DNA of 48,609 nucleotides from an uncultured Lachnospiraceae bacterium (GCA_947179245.1 CAMXBD010000005.1:1-48609); one strand, 5' to 3'. Shown: positions 24,715 through 33,942, counted from the stretch's first letter. Notes: generated by a model not told the origin, from the sequence alone. Translations and numbers: made by a program.

Positions 24715-25220
24715 CGGGAATCCTATGCATTCTGGCAGGATGCATAGGATTGGGAGGCAGTAAGATCAGGGAGGAGCGGTGCAGAGTGGAGCATTTGCGT
24801 GAACTGATCCGTATTATTAAGAGGATTCAGAACGAGATCAGCTATGGCAAGCATACCTTACCGGAAATATGCCATATCCTGTCAGAATATAGTGATGTAC
24901 TGTATCAACCGCATTTTAGGATAATCTATGAGCAGATGGAACAGGGAAACGGCATTTGTCTGGCACAGGTGTGGCAGCAAGAGATGGAACAGTGTCTGAA
25001 GGAGATTCCTCTTTTGAAAGAGGAAAAGTATATTCTCATTAATTTACCCCGGAATCTGGGAATGCCGGAGGAGAAACAGCAGGCAGAGAGTATCGGTCAG
25101 TCTCTGGATTTGCTTATGAGAAGATGCAGACAGGCTGAGGATGCCTATGATAATAAGTCCAGAATGATATTCAGCGTCAGTCTGCTTGCCGGAATTTTTT
25201 TGACAATTCTGTTGTTATAG
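24702..25220 (+). CDS. spoIIIAB: Stage III sporulation protein AB
   Basis: A 172-residue membrane protein: N-terminal hydrophobic segment (LAGILCILAGCIGLGGSKI), a helical cytoplasmic domain with LRELIRIIKRIQNEISYGKHTLPEI and a C-terminal hydrophobic segment (IFSVSLLAGIFLTILLL). This matches the SpoIIIAB family, GspF-like part of the SpoIIIA channel. It starts inside spoIIIAA. Confidence 0.9.
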   Translation: MLKLAGILCILAGCIGLGGSKIREERCRVEHLRELIRIIKRIQNEISYGKHTLPEICHILSEYSDVLYQPHFRIIYEQMEQGNGICLAQVWQQEMEQCLKEIPLLKEEKYILINLPRNLGMPEEKQQAESIGQSLDLLMRRCRQAEDAYDNKSRMIFSVSLLAGIFLTILLL

Positions 25221-25264
25221 CGGGAAGACACAAGAGTATGAAACACTTCAGAATGGAGGATAAG

Positions 25265-25459
25265 ATGAGTGTAAGTCTTATATTCAAGATTGCGGCGGTC
25301 GGTATCTTGGTTACAATATTAAATCAGGTTTTAAAGCATAGCGGCAGAGAAGAACACGCTTTCCTGATCAGCCTTGCCGGATTAATTCTTGTTTTAACAT
25401 GGATCATTCCCTATATCTATGATTTGTTTGTGATGGTACAGGATCTGTTTACTCTATAA
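25265..25459 (+). CDS. spoIIIAC: Stage III sporulation protein AC
   Basis: A 64-residue membrane protein with two hydrophobic segments (IFKIAAVGILVTILNQVL and LISLAGLILVLTWIIPYIYDL), as expected for SpoIIIAC. The start at 25265 has GGAGG well placed; the longer frame to 25238 adds nine residues without hydrophobic character. It ends with a stop overlapping the region of spoIIIAD's ribosome site (TAATG). Confidence 0.9.
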   Translation: MSVSLIFKIAAVGILVTILNQVLKHSGREEHAFLISLAGLILVLTWIIPYIYDLFVMVQDLFTL

Positions 25460-25473
25460 TGACAGGGGTGAGA

Positions 25474-25863
25474 ATGATGGAAATGGTCAAAATAGGGCTG
25501 ATAGGAGTGATCGGGATACTGCTTGCCGTACCTTTAAAGAGCTATAAGGCGGAATTTGGCACTTACATAGCAATTGCGGTATGTCTGGTCATCTTAGGGT
25601 ATGCACTGCAATATTTCTCCGGGATACTGTCGGCGATAGAGCAGCTTCGAGGATATCTGCAGGATAACTACAGTTATTTAACGGTGCTGCTGAAAGCTGT
25701 GGGAGCTACCTATGCTTGTGAGTTCTGCGCGGGAATCTGCAAAGATGCGGGTTACGGCGGCATTGCGGGACAAGTTGAGATGATTGGTAAACTATATATA
25801 TTGTTGACCGGAATGCCTGTGCTTATGGCACTGCTTGAGAGTATACAATCGATTGCGGGATGA
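25474..25863 (+). CDS. spoIIIAD: Stage III sporulation protein AD
   Basis: A 129-residue membrane protein with several hydrophobic segments: VKIGLIGVIGILLAV, GTYIAIAVCLVILGYALQYF, and LYILLTGMPVLMALLESI. The middle region YLTVLLKAVGATYACEFCAGICKDAGYGGIAG is characteristic of SpoIIIAD. The start at 25474 follows GGGGTG; an ATG at 25459 overlapping spoIIIAC's stop is possible but has no ribosome site. Confidence 0.9.
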   Translation: MMEMVKIGLIGVIGILLAVPLKSYKAEFGTYIAIAVCLVILGYALQYFSGILSAIEQLRGYLQDNYSYLTVLLKAVGATYACEFCAGICKDAGYGGIAGQVEMIGKLYILLTGMPVLMALLESIQSIAG

Positions 25864-25882
25864 AAGAAAGGCAGGGTTGTGA

Positions 25883-26950
25883 ATGGGAGTTGAGGGAAGC
25901 AGTCTGCTTTGGGATGAGATGGGGATGGATGCTGTTACAATTGATTTCAAGCAGCTGTTTCCGGAATATACATTCGATGGTAAGACTGTTATGGAACTGA
26001 TTCTGACAGGGAGGCTTTGGGACGCGGTAAAAGAACTCGGAAGTGGGATAACTGGTGCAATTTATTTTCAGACAGAAGAGATTAAGACATTATTTTTTAC
26101 GATTCTTGTGCTGGGAATTGTGGCGGCGCTTTTTGTAAACTTTGCGGATTTGTTTCAAGATCATCAGGTATCTGATATTGCTTTCTATTTTGTATACCTG
26201 CTTATGATCGCGGTGCTTTTAAAATCATTTGTCAGTGCGGCTTCTGTCGTACAGGAGATATTGGAGACAGTCACAACATTTATGAAGCTTTATATTCCTA
26301 CTTATATTGTGGCGGTGGGAAGTGCGTCGGGTATTGCATCAGCATCGGTTTATTATCAGATATTATTGTTTATCGTTTATCTCATAGAATGGGGATATCT
26401 GTCCATACTTCTGCCTGTAGTGTATGGTTATATACTGCTGACAATCATTAACGGTGTGTGGATGGAGGAGAAACTGACGCTTCTTTTGGAACTGCTGGAT
26501 AAGATAATCAGTGTATGTCTTAAGGTTACTTTAGGTATTATAACCGGCTTTAGTATATTACAGGCAATGATATCTCCTGTTATTGATTCTTTGCAATCCT
26601 CGGCGGTCAAGAAGGCGATGTCGGCAATTCCCGGAATCGGCGGGTTGACTGAGGGAATGTTTGAGATGGTTGTCGGGTCAGCGGTTCTTGTCAAAAACAG
26701 TATCGGGCTGTATATCACGTTTGTATTGATCGTTTTGTGCTGTATACCTGTTTTAAAACTCGTGATGTTTATGGGGGTCATCAAAATCAGCGCGGCATTG
26801 ATCGGTATAGTCACTGATAAACGTATGACCAACTGTGCTGACCGGGTGGGAAACGGTAACATGATGCTGTTAAAAATCGCACTGTCCTCTATCGGAATGT
26901 TTGTGATACAGATTGCAATCATTACCTATACGACGAGCGGAGGAATGTAG
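25883..26950 (+). CDS. spoIIIAE: Stage III sporulation protein AE
   Basis: A 355-residue multi-pass membrane protein with about seven hydrophobic segments, matching SpoIIIAE (core membrane component of the channel). Seen: FFTILVLGIVAALFVNFADLF, KLYIPTYIVAVGSASGIASASVYYQ, and the C-terminal GIVTDKRMTNCADRVGNGN loop. The B. subtilis protein has an N-terminal signal peptide; here residues 1-60 carry no hydrophobic stretch and an upstream in-frame TGA rules out a longer protein. Whether that matters is unknown. Its stop overlaps the GTG start of spoIIIAF. Confidence 0.92.
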   Translation: MGVEGSSLLWDEMGMDAVTIDFKQLFPEYTFDGKTVMELILTGRLWDAVKELGSGITGAIYFQTEEIKTLFFTILVLGIVAALFVNFADLFQDHQVSDIAFYFVYLLMIAVLLKSFVSAASVVQEILETVTTFMKLYIPTYIVAVGSASGIASASVYYQILLFIVYLIEWGYLSILLPVVYGYILLTIINGVWMEEKLTLLLELLDKIISVCLKVTLGIITGFSILQAMISPVIDSLQSSAVKKAMSAIPGIGGLTEGMFEMVVGSAVLVKNSIGLYITFVLIVLCCIPVLKLVMFMGVIKISAALIGIVTDKRMTNCADRVGNGNMMLLKIALSSIGMFVIQIAIITYTTSGGM

Positions 26951-27633
26951 TGGTGAACATGTTAGAGAATATCAGGCGTATTGGTATATTTATGATTGCG
27001 GCGCAGACGGTAATGCATTTTGCAGCGGGAAAGCAGTATGAGAAATATATGAAAATAATATCTGGCGTTATTGTACTGCTGCTGTTTATTGCTCCTTTTG
27101 TTTCATCCACTGAGGACATCGCTGCAAAATGGCAGGAAGAAGTAGAGAAAATGACGGAACAGACAGCACGTATAAACAGTATGTGGCAGTCGGAGGAATA
27201 CACTGTCAATTATGCGCAAACAGCGGCTTTGAGGCAGATTGAGAGAGAAGTTAAAACAAGACTAAATGAGATGATTGCGGATTGGGAATATTATGTTGAA
27301 GACATATCGATTGAATTGGAAGAAACTGATCAAAATGCGGGCTTTTGGACAAAGGAAGGTGAGTATGGCAGGGAGTTTCAATGTGTCAGAATCACACTGC
27401 GGAAACAGATGAGTGGTGAAGATGGCATGCAGAATCAAGATGTGGCAAATAAAATACAGAGTATACAGATAGAAGAGATTGAGATTGGAGAGACGAAGAC
27501 GCCAGATGCAGAACATGAAGAAGAGAGGGATTCAGCTTATGATATGGAGATAGAAGAGTATAGGCATTTTTTTGCACAGACACTAGGTATAGCTGAGGAC
27601 AGAGTGGAGGTGTCATATTATGGAGAACAGTAA
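26950..27633 (+). CDS. spoIIIAF: Stage III sporulation protein AF
   Basis: A 227-residue membrane protein with two N-terminal hydrophobic segments (IGIFMIAAQTVMHFAAG and ISGVIVLLLFIAPFV) and a long soluble part. The segment INSMWQSEEYTVNYAQTAALRQIEREVKTRLNEMI followed by VEDISIELEE is the ring-building-motif-like domain of the family. The start is GTG at 26950, six bases after GGAGG; a second GTG at 26953 is possible. It overlaps spoIIIAG by 14 bases. Confidence 0.88.
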   Translation: MVNMLENIRRIGIFMIAAQTVMHFAAGKQYEKYMKIISGVIVLLLFIAPFVSSTEDIAAKWQEEVEKMTEQTARINSMWQSEEYTVNYAQTAALRQIEREVKTRLNEMIADWEYYVEDISIELEETDQNAGFWTKEGEYGREFQCVRITLRKQMSGEDGMQNQDVANKIQSIQIEEIEIGETKTPDAEHEEERDSAYDMEIEEYRHFFAQTLGIAEDRVEVSYYGEQ

Positions 27634-28264
27634 GGCGCTGCCGGAGAAACTGACAGAAAAGCTGACAGGTGGAAAAAAACTCAGAAAGGACCAGTGTCTG
27701 ATCATTATATTAGCAGGGGTACTGTTATGTGTGATCGCTCTTCCTGTCAAACAAAAAGAGTCAGAGTCCAATTTATCGAACATCATTAATGATACAATCG
27801 ATAATCATATTCCCGCAGACGTGGCGGATGCCTATCCGGAGACGGCAGGTACAGTGTCTTCCTATGCAGGATATTGGGAAGATAAGCTGGAAGATGCATT
27901 GAAGGATGTAGAGGGAGTCGGTAAGGTATAGGTTTTGATTAATTTAAAAGAATCAGAACAGAAGATTGTGGAGAAGGACGGACCCGAAGAGTATTCTGAG
28001 ACGGCGGAGACAGATGCGGCGGGCGGTAACCGTACGATTGGCGAGACGAAGGTGGAGAAGAATACAATCTATACTGCGGATGACAGAGGACAGAATGTAC
28101 CGTATGTGGTAATGACCATAGCCCCTACGGTGGAAGGTGTGGTAGTGATCGCACAGGGGGCGGGACAGCAAAGTGTACAAGAGAATATAATCGAAGCAAT
28201 TCAGGTATTATTTGATATAGATGCGAATAAGATAAAAATAGTAAAGATGAAAAATAATCAGTGA
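27620..28264 (+). pseudogene. spoIIIAG: Stage III sporulation protein AG, interrupted by in-frame TAG
   Basis: SpoIIIAG forms the large ring of the feeding-tube channel in the intermembrane space. The frame at 27620 gives the basic N-terminal tail, the membrane segment (IIILAGVLLCVIALPV), the linker, and WEDKLEDALKDVEGVGKV, then TAG at 27929-27931. The same frame then continues without a shift: V-L-INLKESEQKIVEKDG, the expected next strand of the ring-building motif, through PYVVMTIAPTVEGVVVIAQGA to the end at 28264. Intact family members read through here (GVGxVxVMI). Together the two parts would make about 214 residues, the normal length. Either a nonsense mutation (CAG or GAG to TAG) or a sequencing error; a TTG at 27935 could restart the C-terminal part, but it would lack its membrane anchor. 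Other genes here end with TAG, so recoding is unlikely. Confidence 0.85.
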
Positions 28265-28277
28265 AGGGGAGAAAGAA

Positions 28278-28994
28278 TTGAAAAATATGATCAAGAAGAA
28301 CCAGATGATGATCACGGCGCTGGCTATCATGATTGCCGTAGCAGGCTATTTGAATTTTGCAGGCACCAAAGTAACAGATGAGGATATTATGTCCGTGAAC
28401 GGCACGATTACTACCGATGATATGGGGAATCCGACACTGGACGGTGAAGAGACGGACTATGCAGCTTTTACGGATCTGTCGGATGAGGATATTGAACAGG
28501 CTTCCGGAGATATCAACAGTCTGGATCTGGATGTGACCATGGCGGAGAACAGCGGTGTTGATGAGGAACTGGCAGAAGCGCTTGCTGAGGAACAGATGGA
28601 GGAGGTACCGGGGGAGGCTGTGTTTACCTCTGCAGGTACAATCTCTGAATTATCGGGCGCTAAACTACAGAAAGAGCAGACACGTGCGCAGAATAAAGAA
28701 ACACTTTTAGAGATTATCAACAATACGAATATCAGTGAGACACAAAAGCAGGAAGCGGTAAACAGTATGATCTCCATGACAGATATTGCAGAGAAAGAAA
28801 CTGCTGCGGAGATTTTATTGGAAGCAAAAGGATTCGAGGATGCGATCGTGAGCATAGACGGAGACAGCGTAGATGTGGTTGTCAATACTACAGAATTAAC
28901 GGAGGCACAGCGGGCGCAGATCGAAGATATCGTCATACGTAAGACAGGCGTCAGTGCGGAATCAGTCATTATCAGTACAGTCAATTCAAATTGA
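28278..28994 (+). CDS. spoIIIAH: Stage III sporulation protein AH
   Basis: A 238-residue bitopic membrane protein whose extracellular domain binds SpoIIQ. A single hydrophobic segment (MMITALAIMIAVAGYLNF) is followed by a long acidic region and a C-terminal ring-building-motif domain with LLEIINNTNISETQKQEAVNSMISM, LEAKGFEDAIVSIDGDSVDVVV and a final ESVIISTVNSN. The start is TTG at 28278, six bases after AAGGGGAG; the next ATG at 28287 is too far from the site. It is the last gene of the spoIIIA operon. Confidence 0.9.
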   Translation: MKNMIKKNQMMITALAIMIAVAGYLNFAGTKVTDEDIMSVNGTITTDDMGNPTLDGEETDYAAFTDLSDEDIEQASGDINSLDLDVTMAENSGVDEELAEALAEEQMEEVPGEAVFTSAGTISELSGAKLQKEQTRAQNKETLLEIINNTNISETQKQEAVNSMISMTDIAEKETAAEILLEAKGFEDAIVSIDGDSVDVVVNTTELTEAQRAQIEDIVIRKTGVSAESVIISTVNSN

Positions 28995-29014
28995 GTGCAA
29001 GAAAAGAAATTTTG

Positions 29015-29023
29015 TGATATAGT
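29015..29023 (+). promoter_or_regulatory. Extended -10 promoter candidate for deoB
   Basis: TG (29015-29016), one base, TATAGT (29018-29023), without a convincing -35 at the right distance. A similar AAGAAATTTTGT run precedes it and precedes the Asp23 gene's -10. Confidence 0.4.
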
Positions 29024-29064
29024 GTACTATGGTGCATTAAGAAATACAGAGAGAGAGGCTAATG

Positions 29065-30216
29065 ATGAAAAGAGTTTTTTTGATTGTTTTGGATAGTTTT
29101 GGAATCGGAGAGATGGAGGACGCGGCTGAGTATGGCGACAAGGGCACGAATACTATCAGATCCGCAGCATCAAGTCCGAAATTTAATATGCCTAATATGG
29201 GTGCACTTGGACTTTTCAATATTGATGGGGTAGACTGCAGGGAAGCTGTGAAGCAGCCTGTAGCAAGAATAGCCCGTATGAAAGAGGCATCCAAAGGTAA
29301 AGATACTACTATAGGACACTGGGAGATTTCGGGAATCTTATCCAAGCAGCCGCTGCCCACCTATCCTAATGGATTTCCTAAGGAAGTGCTGGATGCTTTC
29401 AGCGCTGCAGTGGGCAGAGGAGTGCTGTGTAACAAACCCTACTCAGGGACGGAAGTAATCAAAGATTACGGAGATGAACATGTAAAAAGTGGCGATCTGA
29501 TTGTATATACGTCGGCAGACAGCGTGTTTCAGATCGCGGCACACGAGGATGTCGTTCCGGTGGAGACATTATATGAGTATTGTAGGATTGCAAGAGGCAT
29601 TCTTCAGGGGAAACATGGTGTAGGAAGAGTGATTGCAAGGCCGTTTATAGGTACAAGCGGCAGTTATACCAGAACGTCGGGGCGCCATGATTTTTCTCTG
29701 GAGCCTCCGGCGGTCACAATGTTAGATCAGCTTAAGGATGCCGGTAAAGCCGTGATTTCTGTAGGTAAGATTAAAGATATCTTTGCGGGCAGGGGAATCA
29801 CAGAATATGTGTATACCAAAGGTAATGCAGAGGGAATCGATAGGACGCTGGAATATCTGGATCGTGATTTTGAGGGACTCTGCTTTATCAATCTGGTTGA
29901 TTATGACATGCTGTACGGGCATCGTAATGATATAGACGGTTATGCCGCCGCCCTTACTTATTTCGACGAGAAACTTCCTAAGATCCTCGGTAAACTGAGA
30001 GACGAAGATGTTCTGATGATCACGGCGGATCACGGATGCGATCCGGGCTATACGGTGTCTACGGATCATTCGAGAGAGCATACACCTTTTATTATGTACG
30101 GCAAGACAGTGGCGCCTGCGAACCTCGGAACAAGGGATACTTTTGCGGATATCGGAGCGACCGTTCTTGACTATTTTGGAATTAAACCGGAGTTTGCCGG
30201 TACATCTATGTTATAG
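29065..30216 (+). CDS. deoB: Phosphopentomutase
   Basis: Interconverts (deoxy)ribose-1-phosphate and -5-phosphate in nucleoside salvage. A 383-residue cytoplasmic enzyme of the alkaline phosphatase superfamily: N-terminal metal site RVFLIVLDSFGIGEM, the active-site region GKDTTIGHWEISG with the phosphorylated Thr, cap domain with RPFIGTSGSYTRTSGRHDFSLEPP, and C-terminal VLMITADHGCDPGYTVSTDHSREHTPF with the Asp/His metal ligands. The start at 29065 is six bases after GAGAGAGG. It is followed by prfC with an 18-base gap. Confidence 0.97.
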   Translation: MKRVFLIVLDSFGIGEMEDAAEYGDKGTNTIRSAASSPKFNMPNMGALGLFNIDGVDCREAVKQPVARIARMKEASKGKDTTIGHWEISGILSKQPLPTYPNGFPKEVLDAFSAAVGRGVLCNKPYSGTEVIKDYGDEHVKSGDLIVYTSADSVFQIAAHEDVVPVETLYEYCRIARGILQGKHGVGRVIARPFIGTSGSYTRTSGRHDFSLEPPAVTMLDQLKDAGKAVISVGKIKDIFAGRGITEYVYTKGNAEGIDRTLEYLDRDFEGLCFINLVDYDMLYGHRNDIDGYAAALTYFDEKLPKILGKLRDEDVLMITADHGCDPGYTVSTDHSREHTPFIMYGKTVAPANLGTRDTFADIGATVLDYFGIKPEFAGTSML

Positions 30217-30234
30217 AGGCTGGAGGATAAAGAC

Positions 30235-31827
30235 GTGGGCAATTATGCAGACGAGATTAACAAAAGAAGAACTTTTGCGATCATATCGCACCCGGATGCG
30301 GGTAAGACAACTTTGACAGAGAAATTTCTTCTGTACGGTGGAGCAATTAATCTGGCGGGCAGCGTAAAAGGTAAAGCTACTGCAAGACATGCGGTTTCCG
30401 ATTGGATGGAGATAGAGAAGGAGAGAGGTATTTCCGTTACTTCTTCTGTGCTTCAGTTTGAGTATGACGGTTTTTGTATCAATATTCTGGATACGCCGGG
30501 CCATCAGGATTTCTCGGAGGACACATACAGGACTTTGATGGCTGCGGACTCTGCAGTCATGGTGATTGATGCATCCAAAGGTGTGGAGGCGCAGACGCGC
30601 AAATTATTTAAGGTCTGCGGCATGCGGCATATCCCGATTTTTACGTTTATCAATAAGATGGACAGGGACGCCAACGATACCTTTACCCTGCTTGATGAGA
30701 TTGAGAAAGAACTGGGGATCGCCACATGTCCGATCAACTGGCCGATCGGATGCGGCAAGAACTTCAAAGGTGTTTATGAACGTGAGAGCAGATGTGTTAT
30801 CACCTATACAGACACAGAGAAAGGAACTAAGGAAGGACATGCTACGCGTATTCCAGTCACGGAAGAGGATACGCTGCTTGCGCAGATAGGAGAAGAATAT
30901 AAGGCGCAGCTTACTGATGAGATAGAGCTTCTGGACGGAGCCAGCGCAGAGTATGATCTGGAGAGGATTCAGGCTGGTGAGCTTACACCCGTATTTTTTG
31001 GGTCGGCTCTTACGAATTTCGGGGTAGAGATTTTCTTACAGCATTTCTTGAAAATGACTACGAATCCTCTTCCGAGAAAAGCGGATATTGGTTTGATCGA
31101 TCCGGTGGAACATGATTTCTCGGCGTTTGTATTTAAGATTCAGGCAAATATGAACAAGGCGCATAGGGACAGAGTTGCATTTATGCGTATCTGTTCAGGC
31201 AGGTTTGACGCAAATGCTGAGGTGAAGCATGTTCAGGGTGGTAAAGTAATGCGCCTGTCCCAGCCACAGCAGATTATGGCGGATGAACGCAAAATCTTAA
31301 ATGAGGCGTATGCGGGGGATATTATCGGTGTGTTTGATCCGGGAATATTTTCTATTGGAGACACGATCTGTATGCCGAAGGAACAGTTTGAATATGAAGG
31401 TATACCGACGTTTGCGCCGGAGCATTTTGCCAGAGTACGGCAGATTGATACAATGAAAAGAAAGCAATTTGTGAAAGGAATATCGCAGATCGCGCAGGAA
31501 GGCGCTATTCAGATTTTTCAGGAATTTAATACCGGTATGGAAGAAATCATTGTGGGTGTAGTGGGTGTGCTGCAGTTTGATGTGTTAAAATACAGACTTG
31601 AGAATGAGTATAATGTAGAGATCAAGCTGGAGAATCTTCCCTATGAACATATCCGCTGGATTGAGAATAAGGATATTGATCTGGACAAACTGACCGGAAC
31701 ATCCGATATGAAGAAAATTAAGGATTTGAAGGACAACCCCCTCTTGCTGTTTGTCAATCAATGGAGTATCGGTATGACGATAGAGCGTAACGACGGATTG
31801 ATCTTATCAGAGTTTGGAAGGAACTGA
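30235..31827 (+). CDS. prfC: Peptide chain release factor 3
   Basis: RF3 is the GTPase that recycles RF1/RF2 at termination. The 530-residue protein opens with G1 HPDAGKTTLTEKFL, then the switch region (ARHAVSDWMEIEKERGISVTSS), G3 DTPGHQDFSEDTYR, NKMDRDAND as G4, and GSALTNFGVEIFLQHF, followed by domains II and III with the FVNQWSIGMTIERN end. It starts with GTG at 30235, nine bases after GGAGG. Many Clostridia carry RF3. Confidence 0.95.
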   Translation: MGNYADEINKRRTFAIISHPDAGKTTLTEKFLLYGGAINLAGSVKGKATARHAVSDWMEIEKERGISVTSSVLQFEYDGFCINILDTPGHQDFSEDTYRTLMAADSAVMVIDASKGVEAQTRKLFKVCGMRHIPIFTFINKMDRDANDTFTLLDEIEKELGIATCPINWPIGCGKNFKGVYERESRCVITYTDTEKGTKEGHATRIPVTEEDTLLAQIGEEYKAQLTDEIELLDGASAEYDLERIQAGELTPVFFGSALTNFGVEIFLQHFLKMTTNPLPRKADIGLIDPVEHDFSAFVFKIQANMNKAHRDRVAFMRICSGRFDANAEVKHVQGGKVMRLSQPQQIMADERKILNEAYAGDIIGVFDPGIFSIGDTICMPKEQFEYEGIPTFAPEHFARVRQIDTMKRKQFVKGISQIAQEGAIQIFQEFNTGMEEIIVGVVGVLQFDVLKYRLENEYNVEIKLENLPYEHIRWIENKDIDLDKLTGTSDMKKIKDLKDNPLLLFVNQWSIGMTIERNDGLILSEFGRN

Positions 31828-31870
31828 CGAACAGGCAACAGGGTGTTTAAGTGGTAAAGGGTGGGTGCAT

Positions 31871-33046
31871 ATGAAGAAAACAGGCTTATTATTGACCGGA
31901 ATGCTGATACTTACGGGATGTCTGGCGTACGCATGGCAGACAACTCCCCATCGACAGAGTGATTTATATATGCAGGCAGATCTGGGCGCTATGCAGGAAG
32001 ATGCTGAGCAGCCGGAACAGATTGTAAAGCGTGCGGAAGAGAAGGGATATGCTTACAGTATGCTTTCAGAAAATGAGCAGGTTCTATATCTGGAGATCAG
32101 AGACGCTCTTGTTCAGTTTGAGGAAGATGTGAAGTTGTCCAGTTGTGATAAAAGTGAGATATCACATGCTTTTCAGTGTGTATTGAATGATCATCCAGAA
32201 ATTTTTTATGTGGATGGATATACTTATACAGAATATACACTTGGTGATATTCTCAAAAAGATTACATTTACAGGTACTTACCGATTCAATCAGGATGAAA
32301 TAATTCAGAGACAGGCACAGATTGATAGTTATGTCAACCAATGCCTCGCTGATATGCCAGAAGGTGCGGACGATTATACGAAAGTAAAATATATTTATGA
32401 ATATCTGATTCATCATACAGAATATGATGCTGCGGCAGAAGATAACCAAAATATCTGCTCCGTATTTATAGAGGGGAGATCTGTCTGTCAGGGATATGCC
32501 AAGGCAACGCAGTATCTTCTGGATAAGGCGGGGATATTCTCAACGCTGGTGCTGGGACGCGTGATCGGCGGCGAGGGACATGCATGGAATCTTGTGCAGA
32601 TTAACGGCAAATATTATTATGTTGACACCACATGGGGAGATGCTTCCTATCAGGCGGTAGGTGGCGCTGCCAGCTATCCCGGTGAGAGGATTCCGACTAT
32701 CAATTATGACTATCTGTGTGTATCTACTGAACAGATGAATCTGACTCATACGGTAGACAATGTGGTGGATCTGCCCTTGTGTGATTCGATGGAGAATAAT
32801 TACTATGTCCGGGAAGGACTATATTTCACGCAGTGGGATGAGGATCAGATTAAACGTATCTTTGAGGAAGAGTATGAGAAGGGAAGCGCTTACGTGACGT
32901 TGAAGTGTGCTGACTATGATGTGTATCGGCAGATGCAGGAAGCATTGATTGAGCGTCAGGAAATATTCAGATATCTGGACTGCCCTGACGGGGTAGTATC
33001 TTACTCGGATGATGAGAAACAGTACAGTATGAGCTTTTGGCTTTAA
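31871..33046 (+). CDS. Lipoprotein with transglutaminase-like domain
   Basis: A 391-residue lipoprotein: signal peptide with the lipobox LTGC (Cys17), start at 31871 because GGGTGGG lies upstream and it opens the signal sequence. Residues about 165-260 form a transglutaminase/protease-like core with Cys206 (GRSVCQGYA), His237 (GEGHAWNLV) and Asp252 (YYYVDTTWGD), the normal triad order. Residues 65-160 are helical (SENEQVLYLEIRDAL). The region after 300 has no recognised domain. Expected to act on proteins or peptidoglycan-linked peptides outside the membrane; substrate not known. It lies between prfC and Asp23. Confidence 0.8.
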   Translation: MKKTGLLLTGMLILTGCLAYAWQTTPHRQSDLYMQADLGAMQEDAEQPEQIVKRAEEKGYAYSMLSENEQVLYLEIRDALVQFEEDVKLSSCDKSEISHAFQCVLNDHPEIFYVDGYTYTEYTLGDILKKITFTGTYRFNQDEIIQRQAQIDSYVNQCLADMPEGADDYTKVKYIYEYLIHHTEYDAAAEDNQNICSVFIEGRSVCQGYAKATQYLLDKAGIFSTLVLGRVIGGEGHAWNLVQINGKYYYVDTTWGDASYQAVGGAASYPGERIPTINYDYLCVSTEQMNLTHTVDNVVDLPLCDSMENNYYVREGLYFTQWDEDQIKRIFEEEYEKGSAYVTLKCADYDVYRQMQEALIERQEIFRYLDCPDGVVSYSDDEKQYSMSFWL

Positions 33047-33058
33047 TGGGAATGGGAC

Positions 33059-33087
33059 TATGCAAAAATAAGAAATTTTGTTATACT
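33059..33087 (+). promoter_or_regulatory. Promoter candidate for the Asp23-nusB cluster
   Basis: TATACT (33082-33087) with TGT before it (extended -10); the -35 at 33059-33064 (TATGCA) is weak. Confidence 0.4.
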
Positions 33088-33121
33088 TATCCCAAATGAA
33101 AGAAAGGCGTGGAAGATTACT

Positions 33122-33508
33122 ATGGAACAGGAATCAGCTAAGAACACATATTTATTGCAGGAAGATGAGAAATTTGGTACGGTAAAGATTGCAGATGATG
33201 TAGTGGCGATGATAGCGGCGCTTGCAGCGACCGAGGTTGATGGTGTTGCAGCGATGAACGGTAATGTGGCGAATGAACTCTTAAGCAGAGTCGGGGTTAA
33301 AGGACTTGCCAAAGGAGTCAGAGTGGAGATATTCAATAAGAAAGTGAAAGTCGAGCTTGCCATTACCATAGAATACGGATACAATATTCCGGCAACCTGT
33401 CAGCGTGTTCAGAGTAAAGTAAAGAATGCGATCGAAAACATGACAGGATTGGAAGTGACGGATGTTAATATCCGTATTGCGGGCATTAATGTAGCAAAAG
33501 ACAGATAA
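33122..33508 (+). CDS. Asp23/Gls24 family protein
   Basis: A 128-residue Asp23-family envelope stress protein. Seen: FGTVKIADDVVAMIAALAATEVDGVAAMNG near residues 17-46, VRVEIFNKKVKVELAITIEYGYNIPATCQRVQSKVKNAIENMTGLEVTDVNIRIAGI. It sits directly upstream of nusB, a very conserved order in Firmicutes. No membrane segment; it associates with the membrane through partner proteins in other species. The start has GGCGTGGAAG upstream. Confidence 0.9.
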   Translation: MEQESAKNTYLLQEDEKFGTVKIADDVVAMIAALAATEVDGVAAMNGNVANELLSRVGVKGLAKGVRVEIFNKKVKVELAITIEYGYNIPATCQRVQSKVKNAIENMTGLEVTDVNIRIAGINVAKDR

Positions 33509-33535
33509 GACTAATGAGACAAAACGGGAGCCACT

Positions 33536-33931
33536 ATGAGTAGAAGAGAGTTGCGGGAGCAGATATTTAAATTGCTGTTTCGGGTAGAGTTTAACAGTTT
33601 AGATGACATGTCGGAACAGGAACGCCTGTTTTTTGAGGAGGAGGATGCTGCTCAGGGGGCGGATGCCGATTACATTTCGGAGAAATACCATAAGATTCAG
33701 CAGAAACTCTCGGAAATAGACGGACAGTTGAATGAGAAGGCTGAAGGTTGGGATACTGCCAGAATGGGCAAGGTGGATCTGACGATTCTCAGATTAGCGG
33801 TCTATGAAATCAATTATGATGATTCAGTACCTACGGGTGTTGCCATTAATGAGGCGGTAGAACTTGCCAAGAAGTTCGGACAGGATGCTTCATCCGGATT
33901 TGTCAACGGCATTTTAGCAAAATTTGCGTAA
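33536..33931 (+). CDS. nusB: Transcription antitermination factor NusB
   Basis: A 131-residue NusB that binds boxA with NusE (S10) in rRNA antitermination. Seen: SRRELREQIFKLLFRVEFN, KVDLTILRLAVYEINYDDSVPTGVAINEAVELAKKFGQDASSGFVNGILAK, the conserved C-terminal signature. The middle (SEQERLFFEEEDAAQ) is acidic, as often seen in Clostridia. It lies 27 bases after Asp23 and 11 before xseA. Confidence 0.95.
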   Translation: MSRRELREQIFKLLFRVEFNSLDDMSEQERLFFEEEDAAQGADADYISEKYHKIQQKLSEIDGQLNEKAEGWDTARMGKVDLTILRLAVYEINYDDSVPTGVAINEAVELAKKFGQDASSGFVNGILAKFA

Positions 33932-33942
33932 CAGGTGTCGGT

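Noticed and set aside
27929-27931. TAG in spoIIIAG as pyrrolysine or other recoding
   Set aside because: TAG is used as a normal stop by many genes in the window (for example those ending at 1367, 10263, 13317, 15257 and 17492), and there is no sign of a pyl system.
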